Below, one piece after another: positions 20,466-28,486 of a stretch of DNA of 33,123 nucleotides. The stretch lies in the NCBI RefSeq assembly GCF_900111575.1, contig NZ_FOIF01000022.1:1-33123 (forward strand), in the 5' to 3' direction. How positions within the stretch are numbered: position 1 is the first letter of the stretch; every line of letters starts with the position of its first letter. Position numbers and translations under genes: made by a program. Under the pieces are notes generated by a model. It did no database searches. It had not been told where the DNA came from and was given only the letters and a program-made list of their open reading frames with translations. This stretch comes from Anaerobranca gottschalkii DSM 13577 (GTDB taxonomy: Bacteria > Bacillota > Proteinivoracia > Proteinivoracales > Proteinivoracaceae).

Positions 20466-21518
20466 GTGAACATAATTGAGAAAAAACGTTTTTATTTTAT
20501 AGTGTTTTTATTGCTTACCTTTATTTTTTTAGCTACTATCGGCTACAGTTACTTATTAGATGTTTCACTGATAGATGCTTTATATATGACTGTGATCACT
20601 ATATCCACTGTAGGTTATGGTGAAGTGGCGGAAATGACTCCAACAGCTAAATTATTTTCTATCTTTGTGATTTTTTCAGGATTAGGGATGGTAGGTTATA
20701 TTTTTACAAGTATCGGAGCTTATTTAATAGAAGGCATTTTTAATGAAATGTGGAGGAAAAGACAAATGCAGAGGAAAATTGAACAATTAAAAGATCACTA
20801 TATTTTATGTGGAGCAGGAGATACAGGGGAAAGTGTCATCACAGAGTTTCAGAAAGCTAAAGTCCCTTTTATAGTTATAGATAGGAGAGAAGAAAAGGTA
20901 AATGAACTGATAAAAGAAGGGGTTTTGGCTTTACAGGGTGATGCTACCCATGAAGATGATTTAGCTAAATGCAGAATTAAATGGGCCAAAGGGTTAATTT
21001 CAACCTTAGCCACAGATGCCGATAATGTTTTCACTGTTTTAACTGCCAGGGAAATGAACCCAGATCTATACATCATATCCAGGGCAATAGAAAAAAATTC
21101 CCGACAAAAGTTAATCAGAGCAGGAGCTAATAACACTATTTCTCCTAATGAAATAGAAGGGAAAAGAATGGCAGCTTTGTTATTAAAACCGACCATAATT
21201 TCTTTTTTAGATATCATTACCCATGCAGGGGATGTGGAATTAGATTTAGAAGATGTAATAATTTGTTGTGATTCCCAATTAGCAGGAACAAAATTAAAAG
21301 ATGCTAAAATTCCAGAAAAAACTGGTCTTATTGTTTTAGCTATAAAAAAAGGAGCAGAGAATCAGCTCCATTTCAATCCTAGCCCAAATGATGTATTAAA
21401 TCCAGGTGATGTAATGGTTGTTTTAGGAAGGGAAGAACAAATTGGTAAGTTGCGGGAAATAGCAGGAGATACTGGGGAAAGAAATCCAGGAAATTTTTTC
21501 ATCAAATGTTCTAAATGA
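20466..21518 (+). CDS. Two-TM potassium channel with RCK domains
   Basis: This 350-residue MthK-like channel has TM1 at about 9-30, a pore loop with the selectivity filter TVGYGE (48-53) and TM2 at about 62-90. An RCK-N (TrkA-N) Rossmann domain with GAGDTG at 116-121 follows. An RCK-C domain occupies about 250-340 (VELDLEDVIICCDSQLAGTK, then NPGDVMVVLGREEQ). Such channels pass potassium and are gated by ligands on the RCK ring, such as calcium or nucleotides; the ligand here is unknown. The start is GTG at 20466. AAGGAGATGA (20447-20456) is the ribosome binding site with rather wide spacing. Confidence 0.92.
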   Translation: MNIIEKKRFYFIVFLLLTFIFLATIGYSYLLDVSLIDALYMTVITISTVGYGEVAEMTPTAKLFSIFVIFSGLGMVGYIFTSIGAYLIEGIFNEMWRKRQMQRKIEQLKDHYILCGAGDTGESVITEFQKAKVPFIVIDRREEKVNELIKEGVLALQGDATHEDDLAKCRIKWAKGLISTLATDADNVFTVLTAREMNPDLYIISRAIEKNSRQKLIRAGANNTISPNEIEGKRMAALLLKPTIISFLDIITHAGDVELDLEDVIICCDSQLAGTKLKDAKIPEKTGLIVLAIKKGAENQLHFNPSPNDVLNPGDVMVVLGREEQIGKLREIAGDTGERNPGNFFIKCSK

Positions 21519-21551
21519 TTACTTTAATTTTAAATTATTTCCGATGAATTT

Positions 21552-21580
21552 TTGTAACCATTTTTGAATAGTTATATTTT
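21552..21580 (+). promoter_or_regulatory. Putative promoter of the Lon-related protease gene
   Basis: -35 TTGTAA (21552-21557), a 17-base spacer and -10 TATTTT (21575-21580), 50 bases before the start codon. Confidence 0.45.
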
Positions 21581-21629
21581 ATCTAGTAGTAGTGAACAGT
21601 AAATAATTTAAGAGAGGAGGGGAAAGGTT

Positions 21630-24008
21630 TTGGAAAAATATCGTTTAACTCCTGAACAGTTAACTAGTCACTGTAATATTGAAAATTTAGATTTTAAAAC
21701 TACAGAAGATTTAGAGCCTTTGAAGGGTATTATAGGACAGGAACGGGCAGTAGAAGCTTTAGCTTTTGGATTGAGGATGAAGAAAAAAGGTTATAACATT
21801 TATATAGCTGGTCTTAGTGGTACTGGAAGAAGCAGTTATTCCCTTTCCATTACAGAAAAGTTGGCAGAAGAAATGCCTAAACCTGATGATTGGGTCTATG
21901 TCTACAATTTTAAAAATCCAGATCGACCAAAGGCCTTAAATATGGAGGCTGGATTAGGGATTCAATTTAAAAAAGATATAGAAGAAATGTTAGAAAAGTT
22001 ACGGAATGATATCCCCGTGGCCTTTACTGGAACAGATTATGAAGTTAAGAGAAATGAGCTGTTAAAGGATTATCAACAAAAAAATCAAGAGATAATTGAC
22101 CAGTTGAATGAAAAAGCTCTGGAGTATGGATTCATTTTTAAGGAAACAGAACAAGGTTTAGTGACAATCCCCTTGATAGATGGTCGCCCTATGAAGGGAG
22201 AAGAATACAATAATCTTTCATCAAAGGAAATAGAGGACTTAAGGGAACGGTCAAATAAATTAAATTTAGATACCTTAGAATTCTTTAATCAATTGAAAGG
22301 GTTAGAGGACCATTATAGAGAACTTTTTAAATTATTAGATACAGAAGTAGTTAGTAATTTGCTTAATTACCATATTAAAAAACTTGAAGAAAGATATGGG
22401 CAGAAAGAAGGAGTTAGGGAATATATAGAAGAATTACAAAAGGATATTTTAGAAAACATAACAAAATTTAAGAAAAAAGAAGGAAAAGAGGAATTAGCTC
22501 AAATTTTTCAAATACCAATTAAAACCGATGAATCTTTCTTTAATAGGTATAAAGTTAATCTCTTTATAAATAATTCGGAATTAAAACATGCACCGATAAT
22601 CCATGAAACTAATCCAACTTTATATAATCTATTAGGTATTGTTGAATATAAGAGTGAGATGGGTGCTCTAAAAACTGATTTTCTCCAAATTAAACCTGGT
22701 TCCCTTCATTTGGCTAACGGCGGTTTTTTAATTCTAAATGTTAGGGAGGTTTTGACTCAACCATTTTCTTGGGAAGGTTTGAAGAGGGCTTTAAAGACTG
22801 GAGAAATAAATATAGAGTCATTAAACAAAATGATGGGATATATTGTCACCTCAAGTTTAAAGCCAGAGCCAATTCCATTAGATATTAAAGTGATTTTAAT
22901 TGGAGATTTTTACACTTATCATTTGCTATATAATTTAGATGAAGACTTTAGAAAACTTTTTAAAATTATGGCAGATTTTGATATTGAAATGACTAAAAAT
23001 CAGGAAAACATTTATAAGATGGCAAAATTTATAGCAACCCATTGTGAAAAGGAAGGGCTAAAGCATTTTGATAAATCAGGTGTTGCAAGGGTTATCCAAT
23101 ACAGTTCTAGGCTTGCAGATCACCAACAAAAGCTCAGCTCCCGTTTTAATCAAATTGTGGAAATCCTTTATGAAGCTGATCAGTGGGCAAAACTAGATGG
23201 GGCAAAGGTGATTTCTAAAGTTCATGTCGATAAGGCTATACAACAAAAAATTTATAGGAATAGTAAATATGAAGAAAAGTTGAATGAAATGTTTAAAGAA
23301 GGAACATTGTTAATTGATGTAGATGGTGAAAAAGTAGGACAAATCAATGGATTAGTGGTTATGGGAACTGGAGAATACAGTTTTGGCAAACCTAGTCGAA
23401 TTACAGTTTCAACATATAAAGGCAAACCTGGAATTATCAATATCGAAAGGGAAGTGAAAAAAAGTGGCAGCCTTCACGATAAAGGGGTACTAATCCTTAG
23501 TGGTTTTCTTGGTGATAGGTATGCTCAAAAGGAACCGATGTCTTTGACGGTTAGTATTTCCTTTGAACAGAATTATTCTATGATTGATGGTGATAGTGCT
23601 TCTAGCACTGAGTTATATGCCATACTTTCCAGTATCGCCGGAGTGCCTATTAAACAATCTATAGCAGTAACAGGCTCTGTAAATCAAAAGGGTGAAATTC
23701 AGCCGATTGGAGGAGTAAATGAAAAAATAGAAGGTTTTTTTGATGTGTGTAAGTTAAAGGGCTTAACTGGTAAGCAAGGGGTTATCATTCCAGTACAGAA
23801 TGTAAATAACCTTATGTTAAAAGAGGAAGTTATTGATGCTGTAAAGAAAAATGAGTTTCATATTTATGCCATAAGTCACGTTGATCAAGGAATGGAAATT
23901 TTAACAGGGATACCGATGGGAGAGAAAGATAAAGGGGGAGAATACCCAGAAGGAACATTAAACTATTTGATTACTAAGAAATTGAAAGAGTTAGGAAAGA
24001 CGGAATAA
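21630..24008 (+). CDS. Lon-related AAA protease (AAA_32 plus Lon_C type)
   Basis: A soluble ATP-dependent protease of 792 residues. An N-terminal nucleotide-binding region has the P-loop GLSGTGRSSY (61-70), with Arg in place of the usual Lys. Long helical insertions occupy about 115-290. A Walker-B-like segment GSLHLANGGFLILN (357-370) ends in Asn where Asp is usual. The C-terminal Lon protease domain has catalytic Ser656 in DGDSAS and Lys699 in GGVNEKIEGFF, spaced 43 residues apart as in E. coli Lon. There is no Lon N-terminal substrate domain and no transmembrane segment. The start is TTG at 21630 after GAGGAGG. Substrates are unknown. Confidence 0.9.
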   Translation: MEKYRLTPEQLTSHCNIENLDFKTTEDLEPLKGIIGQERAVEALAFGLRMKKKGYNIYIAGLSGTGRSSYSLSITEKLAEEMPKPDDWVYVYNFKNPDRPKALNMEAGLGIQFKKDIEEMLEKLRNDIPVAFTGTDYEVKRNELLKDYQQKNQEIIDQLNEKALEYGFIFKETEQGLVTIPLIDGRPMKGEEYNNLSSKEIEDLRERSNKLNLDTLEFFNQLKGLEDHYRELFKLLDTEVVSNLLNYHIKKLEERYGQKEGVREYIEELQKDILENITKFKKKEGKEELAQIFQIPIKTDESFFNRYKVNLFINNSELKHAPIIHETNPTLYNLLGIVEYKSEMGALKTDFLQIKPGSLHLANGGFLILNVREVLTQPFSWEGLKRALKTGEINIESLNKMMGYIVTSSLKPEPIPLDIKVILIGDFYTYHLLYNLDEDFRKLFKIMADFDIEMTKNQENIYKMAKFIATHCEKEGLKHFDKSGVARVIQYSSRLADHQQKLSSRFNQIVEILYEADQWAKLDGAKVISKVHVDKAIQQKIYRNSKYEEKLNEMFKEGTLLIDVDGEKVGQINGLVVMGTGEYSFGKPSRITVSTYKGKPGIINIEREVKKSGSLHDKGVLILSGFLGDRYAQKEPMSLTVSISFEQNYSMIDGDSASSTELYAILSSIAGVPIKQSIAVTGSVNQKGEIQPIGGVNEKIEGFFDVCKLKGLTGKQGVIIPVQNVNNLMLKEEVIDAVKKNEFHIYAISHVDQGMEILTGIPMGEKDKGGEYPEGTLNYLITKKLKELGKTE

Positions 24009-24010
24009 GG

Positions 24011-24047
24011 AATACCCCCTCAATCTAACTTAGATTGAAGGGGTATT
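24011..24047. terminator. Bidirectional terminator between convergent genes
   Basis: AATACCCC-C-TCAATCTA pairs with TAGATTGA-A-GGGGTATT over 16 bp with one C-A mismatch and a 3-base loop. It lies between the protease gene and the stop of the minus-strand NhaC gene at 24050. T-rich sequence follows on the plus strand (TTTATT). Confidence 0.85.
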
Positions 24048-24049
24048 TA

Positions 24050-25648
24050 TTAAACAGGTTTTCCTACAAACCTCACTAAAAGGAAACAGCTAATAATTCC
24101 TAAGGATAGAGAAATCCATACAGGTATTCCTAAAGCAACTGGTAAATAACCTGCTACTACCGTTACAATACCTACTGTTATTGCATAATACAACTGGGTT
24201 TTAACATGGTGGAGGTGATCACACATAGCTCCCATTGATGAAAGAATGGTAGTATCGGAAATTGGTGAACAATGGTCACCAAAAATAGCACCGGTTAATA
24301 CAGCACCGATACTAATTGTGATCAAGGTAGGGTCAGAGGACATTGTATTTGCAAGGGGGATAACTAAAGGCATAAGGATTCCCATAGTTCCATAGGATGT
24401 ACCTGTAGCAAAGGAAATCACTGCTCCTAATACAAAGATTAAACTAGGGAGGAGAAAACTAGGCAATGTCCCTGATAAAATACTAGCTAAGTAAGAAGCT
24501 GTTCCCAACTCTTTTATAGTAGCGGACAATGACCAAGCTAGTAAAAGGATAGCACCGGTAATTATTAAAGACTTTACTCCCTCTAACCATGTATCGATAG
24601 CTTCCCCTATACCCATTATCCTCTGGGATACTGCCATGACAATTGCAATTATACTAGCTAAAAAGGCAGCTTGAAAAAGAACGATACTGGCATCTGAAGC
24701 ACCAAAAATTTCCCTTAATGTAGAGAAAGCTAGAGGACTATTTTTAATCATCTCAATCAGTTCCAGCTCATCTCCTGACATTATCTCGGTATATCCACTA
24801 TAGTAAAATCCTAAAAAGGCAAAGATGATTAAAGAACTAATAGGGATAATGGCATTCCAAATACTTAACTTTATTCCCTCTTTTTCTTGAATACTTGAGT
24901 TTTCTGTTGAAAGGAGGGGTTTGGCATCATCGGCTAAAACTTTTCCTAAATTCCTCGCCCTTTTCTCTGCTTTCAACATTGGGCCAAACTCTCTGGCTAA
25001 AACAGCTGTTAAAATGATAAATGCCATGATAAAAATATTGTAAAACCTATATGGTATTGTTTGAATAAAGACTTCATAAGCATTAACAGTTTGTCCAATG
25101 CTGGCGTAACCATCTTTAATTAAACTGATTTCATAACCAATCCAGGTAGAAATGATGGCAATACCAGCAATAGGGGCTGCGGTGGCATCGATGATAAAGG
25201 CTAATTTTTCTCTAGAGATCTTCATTTTATCTCCAACAGGTCTCATTATCGGTCCAACGATTAGGGAATTAGCATAATCATCGAAAAAAACGAAAAGTCC
25301 TAAAACCCAAGTTATAAGTTGGGTACTCTTTGCAGACTTTGCTTTTTTAGACAGTGATTCTGCAATTGCCTTTGCTCCTCCCATTTTTGAGATTAAGGCA
25401 ATTAACCCTCCAATAGTCAGGCATTGAAGGATTACCCCGGCATTCCAAGGATCTGCCAAGGAAGAGAGAATCATATTGATAACTTCTAAAAAACCGTAAA
25501 AAAAGCTAAGTATAAATCCATGGGAATGAAGGCTTATTAGATAAGTTCCTGTCAATACCCCGATAAAAAGTGAAAACAAAACATTTTTTGTAATAAAGGC
25601 CAATAAAATGGCTACCACAGGTGGTAATAGGGTAAAAATTTCTGGCAT
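24050..25648 (-). CDS. NhaC-family carrier, probable lysine transporter (LysW type)
   Basis: This 532-residue polytopic membrane protein belongs to the NhaC Na+/H+ antiporter superfamily. It has the LFVFFDDYANSLIVGP helix, IDATAAPIAGIAIISTWIGY, a TSYGTMGILMPLVIPLA segment and FGDHCSPISDTTILSS near the C-terminus. A lysine riboswitch precedes it, and NhaC-type genes with lysine riboswitches have been proposed to encode lysine transporters (named LysW; not the unrelated LysW carrier protein). Lysine uptake is therefore more likely than plain sodium/proton exchange, but this is context inference. ATG 25648 is preceded by AAGGAGGAG and seven T, and that ribosome binding site is one arm of the riboswitch hairpin. 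Confidence 0.85.
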   Translation of the reverse strand: MPEIFTLLPPVVAILLAFITKNVLFSLFIGVLTGTYLISLHSHGFILSFFYGFLEVINMILSSLADPWNAGVILQCLTIGGLIALISKMGGAKAIAESLSKKAKSAKSTQLITWVLGLFVFFDDYANSLIVGPIMRPVGDKMKISREKLAFIIDATAAPIAGIAIISTWIGYEISLIKDGYASIGQTVNAYEVFIQTIPYRFYNIFIMAFIILTAVLAREFGPMLKAEKRARNLGKVLADDAKPLLSTENSSIQEKEGIKLSIWNAIIPISSLIIFAFLGFYYSGYTEIMSGDELELIEMIKNSPLAFSTLREIFGASDASIVLFQAAFLASIIAIVMAVSQRIMGIGEAIDTWLEGVKSLIITGAILLLAWSLSATIKELGTASYLASILSGTLPSFLLPSLIFVLGAVISFATGTSYGTMGILMPLVIPLANTMSSDPTLITISIGAVLTGAIFGDHCSPISDTTILSSMGAMCDHLHHVKTQLYYAITVGIVTVVAGYLPVALGIPVWISLSLGIISCFLLVRFVGKPV

Positions 25649-25692
25649 AAAAAAACTCCTCCTTAATTTTGTTTTTTGGAGGAGAGACTATC
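25649..25692 (-). promoter_or_regulatory. Riboswitch expression platform: SD-sequestering hairpin with T7
   Basis: Reading the minus strand, GATAGTCTCTCCTCC (rc of 25678-25692) is followed by a 15-base A-rich loop, then GGAGGAG (rc of 25656-25662) and seven T (rc of 25649-25655), then the ATG. CTCCTCC pairs with GGAGGAG, the Shine-Dalgarno sequence, so the hairpin can block translation and, with its T run, resemble a terminator. GATAG-T-CTCTCC is also complementary to the 3' strand of the aptamer P1 (GGAGAGCTATC) with one bulged T, giving an alternative ON structure. Confidence 0.75.
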
Positions 25693-25737
25693 AATGAAAA
25701 AGGTATATAGGCATAATAAAAATGACTAACCTTTTAT

Positions 25738-25903
25738 GATAGCTCTCCACAAACTTCAGGTTTGTGACAGTTCTACATATCTTCTATGCAGAACCAGCTA
25801 TAGAGTCTTAAAGCATCGACTCTATGCTTCGGCGATGGCTCCTTTCCTATACCCTCATTGTGCTTACCTCAGATATAGTACTATTAGACACCGCACCTCT
25901 ATC
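25738..25903 (-). promoter_or_regulatory. Lysine riboswitch aptamer (L box)
   Basis: The minus strand carries the conserved L-box blocks in order: GATAGAGGTGCG (5' end at 25903), GGAAAGGAGCCATCGCCGAAGC, GCTGGTTCTGC, GAACTGTCA and GGAGAGCTATC (3' end at 25738). GATAG and CTATC close stem P1. The blocks match the well-known Bacillus lysC leader almost base for base. Lysine binding should stabilise P1 and turn the downstream carrier gene off. Confidence 0.97.
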
Positions 25904-25935
25904 ATCTTTACCATATTAAGTTTTACACGAACTTT

Positions 25936-25964
25936 ATTTTGCAACAGAATTGGAAAAATGTCAA
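25936..25964 (-). promoter_or_regulatory. Promoter of the riboswitch and NhaC transcript
   Basis: On the minus strand, a perfect -35 TTGACA (rc of 25959-25964), a 17-base spacer and -10 CAAAAT (rc of 25936-25941) lie about 30 bases upstream of the aptamer. Confidence 0.65.
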
Positions 25965-26059
25965 GGGTTTTTATAAGGTCAAAACTTTTAGTAAATTAAG
26001 ACTATTAAGCAGGATTTAACTATCCTAATGTTGAATGTATACATCAGGAGGTGGTTTTG

Positions 26060-26443
26060 ATGAAGGTTAAAGATTTGATGAAAAAGGACGTTATTACTGT
26101 AGAAAAGGAAGAAACGGTGGAAAAAGCTTTACAAATAATGAATAACAATAATATTAACGGCATGCCGGTAGTAGATAGCTCAGGGAACTTAATTGGAATA
26201 GTCGTTAAAGCAGATATTTATAGATTTTTAATCGAACCTGGTCATTACGAGGTTTGCCCTGTAGATTGGGTGATGACTAAAGAAATAGTAGTTGTTTCAC
26301 CGGAAGATTCCCTTTTAACTGCTGCTAAAACTATTAGGGAAAATGATATTATTGCAGTGCCAGTAATTGAAGGGACTAAGGTAGTGGGTATTTTATCTAT
26401 AGAAGATATAGTTGATTATTGTATCAAAAATTTTTTGATGTAA
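26060..26443 (+). CDS. Two-CBS-domain protein
   Basis: This 127-residue protein consists almost entirely of a tandem CBS pair (about 1-60 and 70-127), a module that binds adenosine nucleotides such as AMP, ATP or SAM. Visible motifs are VKDLMKKDVITV, GMPVVDSSGNLIGIVVKADI, then VMTKEIVVVSPED and AVPVIEGTKVVGILSIEDIV. No catalytic domain is attached, so it probably acts as a stand-alone sensor; the partner is unknown. ATG 26060 is chosen because AGGAGG (26046-26051) lies eight bases upstream; the in-frame GTG at 26051 overlaps it. It is divergent from the riboswitch-controlled carrier. Confidence 0.9.
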   Translation: MKVKDLMKKDVITVEKEETVEKALQIMNNNNINGMPVVDSSGNLIGIVVKADIYRFLIEPGHYEVCPVDWVMTKEIVVVSPEDSLLTAAKTIRENDIIAVPVIEGTKVVGILSIEDIVDYCIKNFLM

Positions 26444-26474
26444 AAGTCCCCTGTTTGGGGATTTTATTATATTT
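26443..26474 (+). terminator. Terminator after the CBS gene
   Basis: AAAGTCCCC (26443-26451) and GGGGATTTT (26457-26465) form a 9-bp stem with one G-T pair and a TGTTT loop, overlapping the stop codon and followed by ATTATATTTTT. Confidence 0.75.
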
Positions 26475-26591
26475 TTAATATCCATTTTAGTGGAGGCAAG
26501 ATTTTAGAAGTTATTTTAGTATAAAGGGTTTATCTTTGCAAAAAAATATAACTAGTATATCTTTATCTATAAAATTTAAAGGAGAAATAAG

Positions 26592-28052
26592 ATGGCAGAA
26601 AAAAATATTGGATGGAATTTTCAAAATAGCTATCCATCTTTGCCTAAAATATTCTATAGTGTAATAAAACCAACTCCAGTTTCTAATCCCAAACTAGCTA
26701 TACTTAACCATAATCTAGGGAAAGATCTAGGTTTAGATACTGAAAAGTTAGCCCAAAAAGAAGGGATAGAAATTTTAGCAGGAAACTCAATTCCCCAAGG
26801 AGCCTTTCCTATAGCCCAATCATATGCTGGTCATCAGTTTGGCTATTTTACTATGCTAGGAGATGGTCGGGCCCATCTCCTAGGAGAACATATTACTCCA
26901 TCTGGGGGAAGGGTTGATATACAATTGAAAGGTTCAGGTAAAACCCCTTATTCTAGAGGGGGAGATGGAAGGGCTGCTTTAGGACCGATGTTAAGGGAAT
27001 ATATTATTAGTGAGGGAATGTATTTCTTAGGCATTCCTACTACAAGAAGCTTAGCTGTTGTTATTACTGGAGAAAAGGTATTTCGAGAAAAAGAATTACC
27101 TGGGGCAATTTTAACTAGGGTAGCTTCTAGTCACATAAGGGTTGGAACTTTTCAGTATGGAGCTAGGTGGGGAACATTAGAGGAGCTAAAAGCTTTAACA
27201 GACTATACAATAAACCGCCATTTTCCTGAAGCCTTTTCATCAGAATCACCTTACCGATACTTTTTAGATGAAGTGATAAGAAGGCAAGCAAGACTAATTG
27301 CCAGTTGGCAACTAATTGGCTTTGTCCATGGAGTGATGAATACTGACAATATGGCTATTAGTGGTGAAACTATTGATTATGGACCATGTGCTTTTTTAGA
27401 TACTTATAACCCCAAAACTGTTTTTAGTTCAATAGATAGACATGGAAGGTATGCTTTTATGAATCAAGGGAAAATAGGGGCATGGAATTTGGCGAGATTT
27501 GCTGAGACATTATTACCTTTACTAGATTCCGATGAAGGTAAGGCTTTGGAAATTGCTCAATGCTCTTTAGATAAGTACTTCCAATTATTTGATAGTTATT
27601 GGCTTAATGGAATGAGGAAAAAGCTTGGATTATTCAATGAGGAAAAAGAAGATAAACAGTTAATCCATACTTTGTTGGATATTTTGGAAAAGTATCAAGG
27701 TGACTATACAAATACCTTTAGAGCATTGACTTTAGGGGATTTGCAAGATGAATTATTACAAAAACAGGAATTCAAATATTGGTATAATAAATGGCAAAAT
27801 AGACTAAGGAGACAACCTCAAGGAAAAGAAGAAGTAGAAAGGTTAATGAAAAGTGTAAATCCAAGTATTATTCCCCGTAACCATAGAGTAGAAGAGGCTT
27901 TAGAAGGGGCGGTGGAAAGAAACGATTATTCTGTAATGAAAAATCTCCTTAAAGCTCTAGAAAAACCCTATAACTATGATGAAAATAACGACTATTATAT
28001 TTCTCCTCCACCAAAGGGATGTCCACCTTATAGGACTTTTTGTGGAACATAG
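26592..28052 (+). CDS. selO: Protein adenylyltransferase SelO (YdiU/UPF0061)
   Basis: SelO is a kinase-fold enzyme that transfers AMP from ATP to Ser, Thr or Tyr of target proteins and is linked to redox stress. The 486-residue protein has the full family pattern: [20 protein letters not shown], Lys113 in [28 protein letters not shown], then HGVMNTDNM with Asn250 and Asp252, and the metal loop DYGPCAFLD with Asp262. Cys266 and the near-terminal Cys484 in the FCGT end match the redox cysteine pair of bacterial SelO. AAAGGAG precedes the ATG; TTGCAA (26536) with TATCTT (26558) is a weak promoter candidate. The TAG stop is made by the left boundary of the fold-back element. Confidence 0.95.
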   Translation: MAEKNIGWNFQNSYPSLPKIFYSVIKPTPVSNPKLAILNHNLGKDLGLDTEKLAQKEGIEILAGNSIPQGAFPIAQSYAGHQFGYFTMLGDGRAHLLGEHITPSGGRVDIQLKGSGKTPYSRGGDGRAALGPMLREYIISEGMYFLGIPTTRSLAVVITGEKVFREKELPGAILTRVASSHIRVGTFQYGARWGTLEELKALTDYTINRHFPEAFSSESPYRYFLDEVIRRQARLIASWQLIGFVHGVMNTDNMAISGETIDYGPCAFLDTYNPKTVFSSIDRHGRYAFMNQGKIGAWNLARFAETLLPLLDSDEGKALEIAQCSLDKYFQLFDSYWLNGMRKKLGLFNEEKEDKQLIHTLLDILEKYQGDYTNTFRALTLGDLQDELLQKQEFKYWYNKWQNRLRRQPQGKEEVERLMKSVNPSIIPRNHRVEEALEGAVERNDYSVMKNLLKALEKPYNYDENNDYYISPPPKGCPPYRTFCGT

Positions 28053-28062
28053 TCTATTAAAA

Positions 28063-28084
28063 AGATCTTCCTTTAAGAAGATCT
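28063..28084. repeat. 22-bp palindrome, left copy
   Basis: AGATCTTC-CTTTAA-GAAGATCT forms an 8-bp perfect hairpin. A 21/22 identical copy lies at 28355-28376. Both sit just inside the ends of the fold-back element. Confidence 0.9.
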
Positions 28085-28354
28085 CAGTTTGTAGACAAAG
28101 TCATTTTTTAAAGGCTGTGGTAATTAAACATTCTAACAAAGTCTCCGTCGAGATTTAAGGCTTCTATCTAATAGGAAGAAGGGTACCGCTCTAATTCGCC
28201 ATCCATGGCTCAATAGAGCTTTCGGAACGTCCTGTTCCTCACCCCTTCTTCCTTTTATCTAATCAGCTCTTAAATCTATCTCCTCAACTTAATCGTATCT
28301 TTATTTAATTACCACAGCTGATGATGACTTTGTCTATAGTTTGTCTTCAGTCTG

Positions 28355-28376
28355 AGATCTTCCTTTAAGAAGGTCT
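28355..28376. repeat. 22-bp palindrome, right copy
   Basis: AGATCTTC-CTTTAA-GAAGGTCT differs from the left copy (28063-28084) by one base, which turns one A-T pair of the stem into a G-T pair. Confidence 0.9.
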
Positions 28377-28486
28377 TTTATTTTTAAAAGACTAAAAATT
28401 GTAGAAAAAGCAGGAAAAAACTTAAGCTTAGAGAATAATTATTAAAATAAATAATTGTCAATTGGGTCTAATAGGAGTGATTTCAA

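Larger units (their letters stand above)
28050..28394. mobile_element. Fold-back MITE-like element with TA duplication
   Basis: Terminal inverted repeats GTCTATTAAAAA (28052-28063) and TTTTTAAAAGAC (28381-28392) match at 11 of 12 positions and are flanked by TA on both sides (28050-28051, 28393-28394), as after insertion by IS630/Tc1-like transposases. Inside lie nested arms: 28079-28087 with 28352-28360 (9 bp), 28092-28104 with 28324-28336 (13 bp), 28114-28128 with 28304-28318 (15 bp), 28151-28159 with 28269-28277 (9 bp), and 28174-28183 with 28243-28252 (10 bp), all perfect. The tip has two hairpins, 28188-28193/28214-28219 and 28224-28228/28234-28238. No credible protein is encoded. It fills most of the 434-base gap between selO and the activase gene. 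A structured RNA is an alternative reading. Confidence 0.7.

Noticed and set aside
25736-25999. 87-codon plus-strand frame
   Set aside because: It is antisense to the lysine riboswitch and has no ribosome binding site; the conserved aptamer explains the sequence.
26592-28052. Possible truncation of SelO by the adjacent element
   Set aside because: The protein ends in the expected FCGT motif with Cys484, so it is full length; only the stop codon type appears to have changed.
27976-28158. Sixty-codon plus-strand frame overlapping the end of selO
   Set aside because: It overlaps an intact conserved gene in another frame, has no ribosome binding site and runs into the fold-back element.
28174-28238. 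T-box-like string AGGGTACCGC with a later ACGTCC inside the fold-back element
   Set aside because: The T-box core AGGGTGGNACCGCG is incomplete (the GG is missing), there is no stem I with specifier loop, and the following gene is not an aminoacyl-tRNA synthetase or amino-acid gene.
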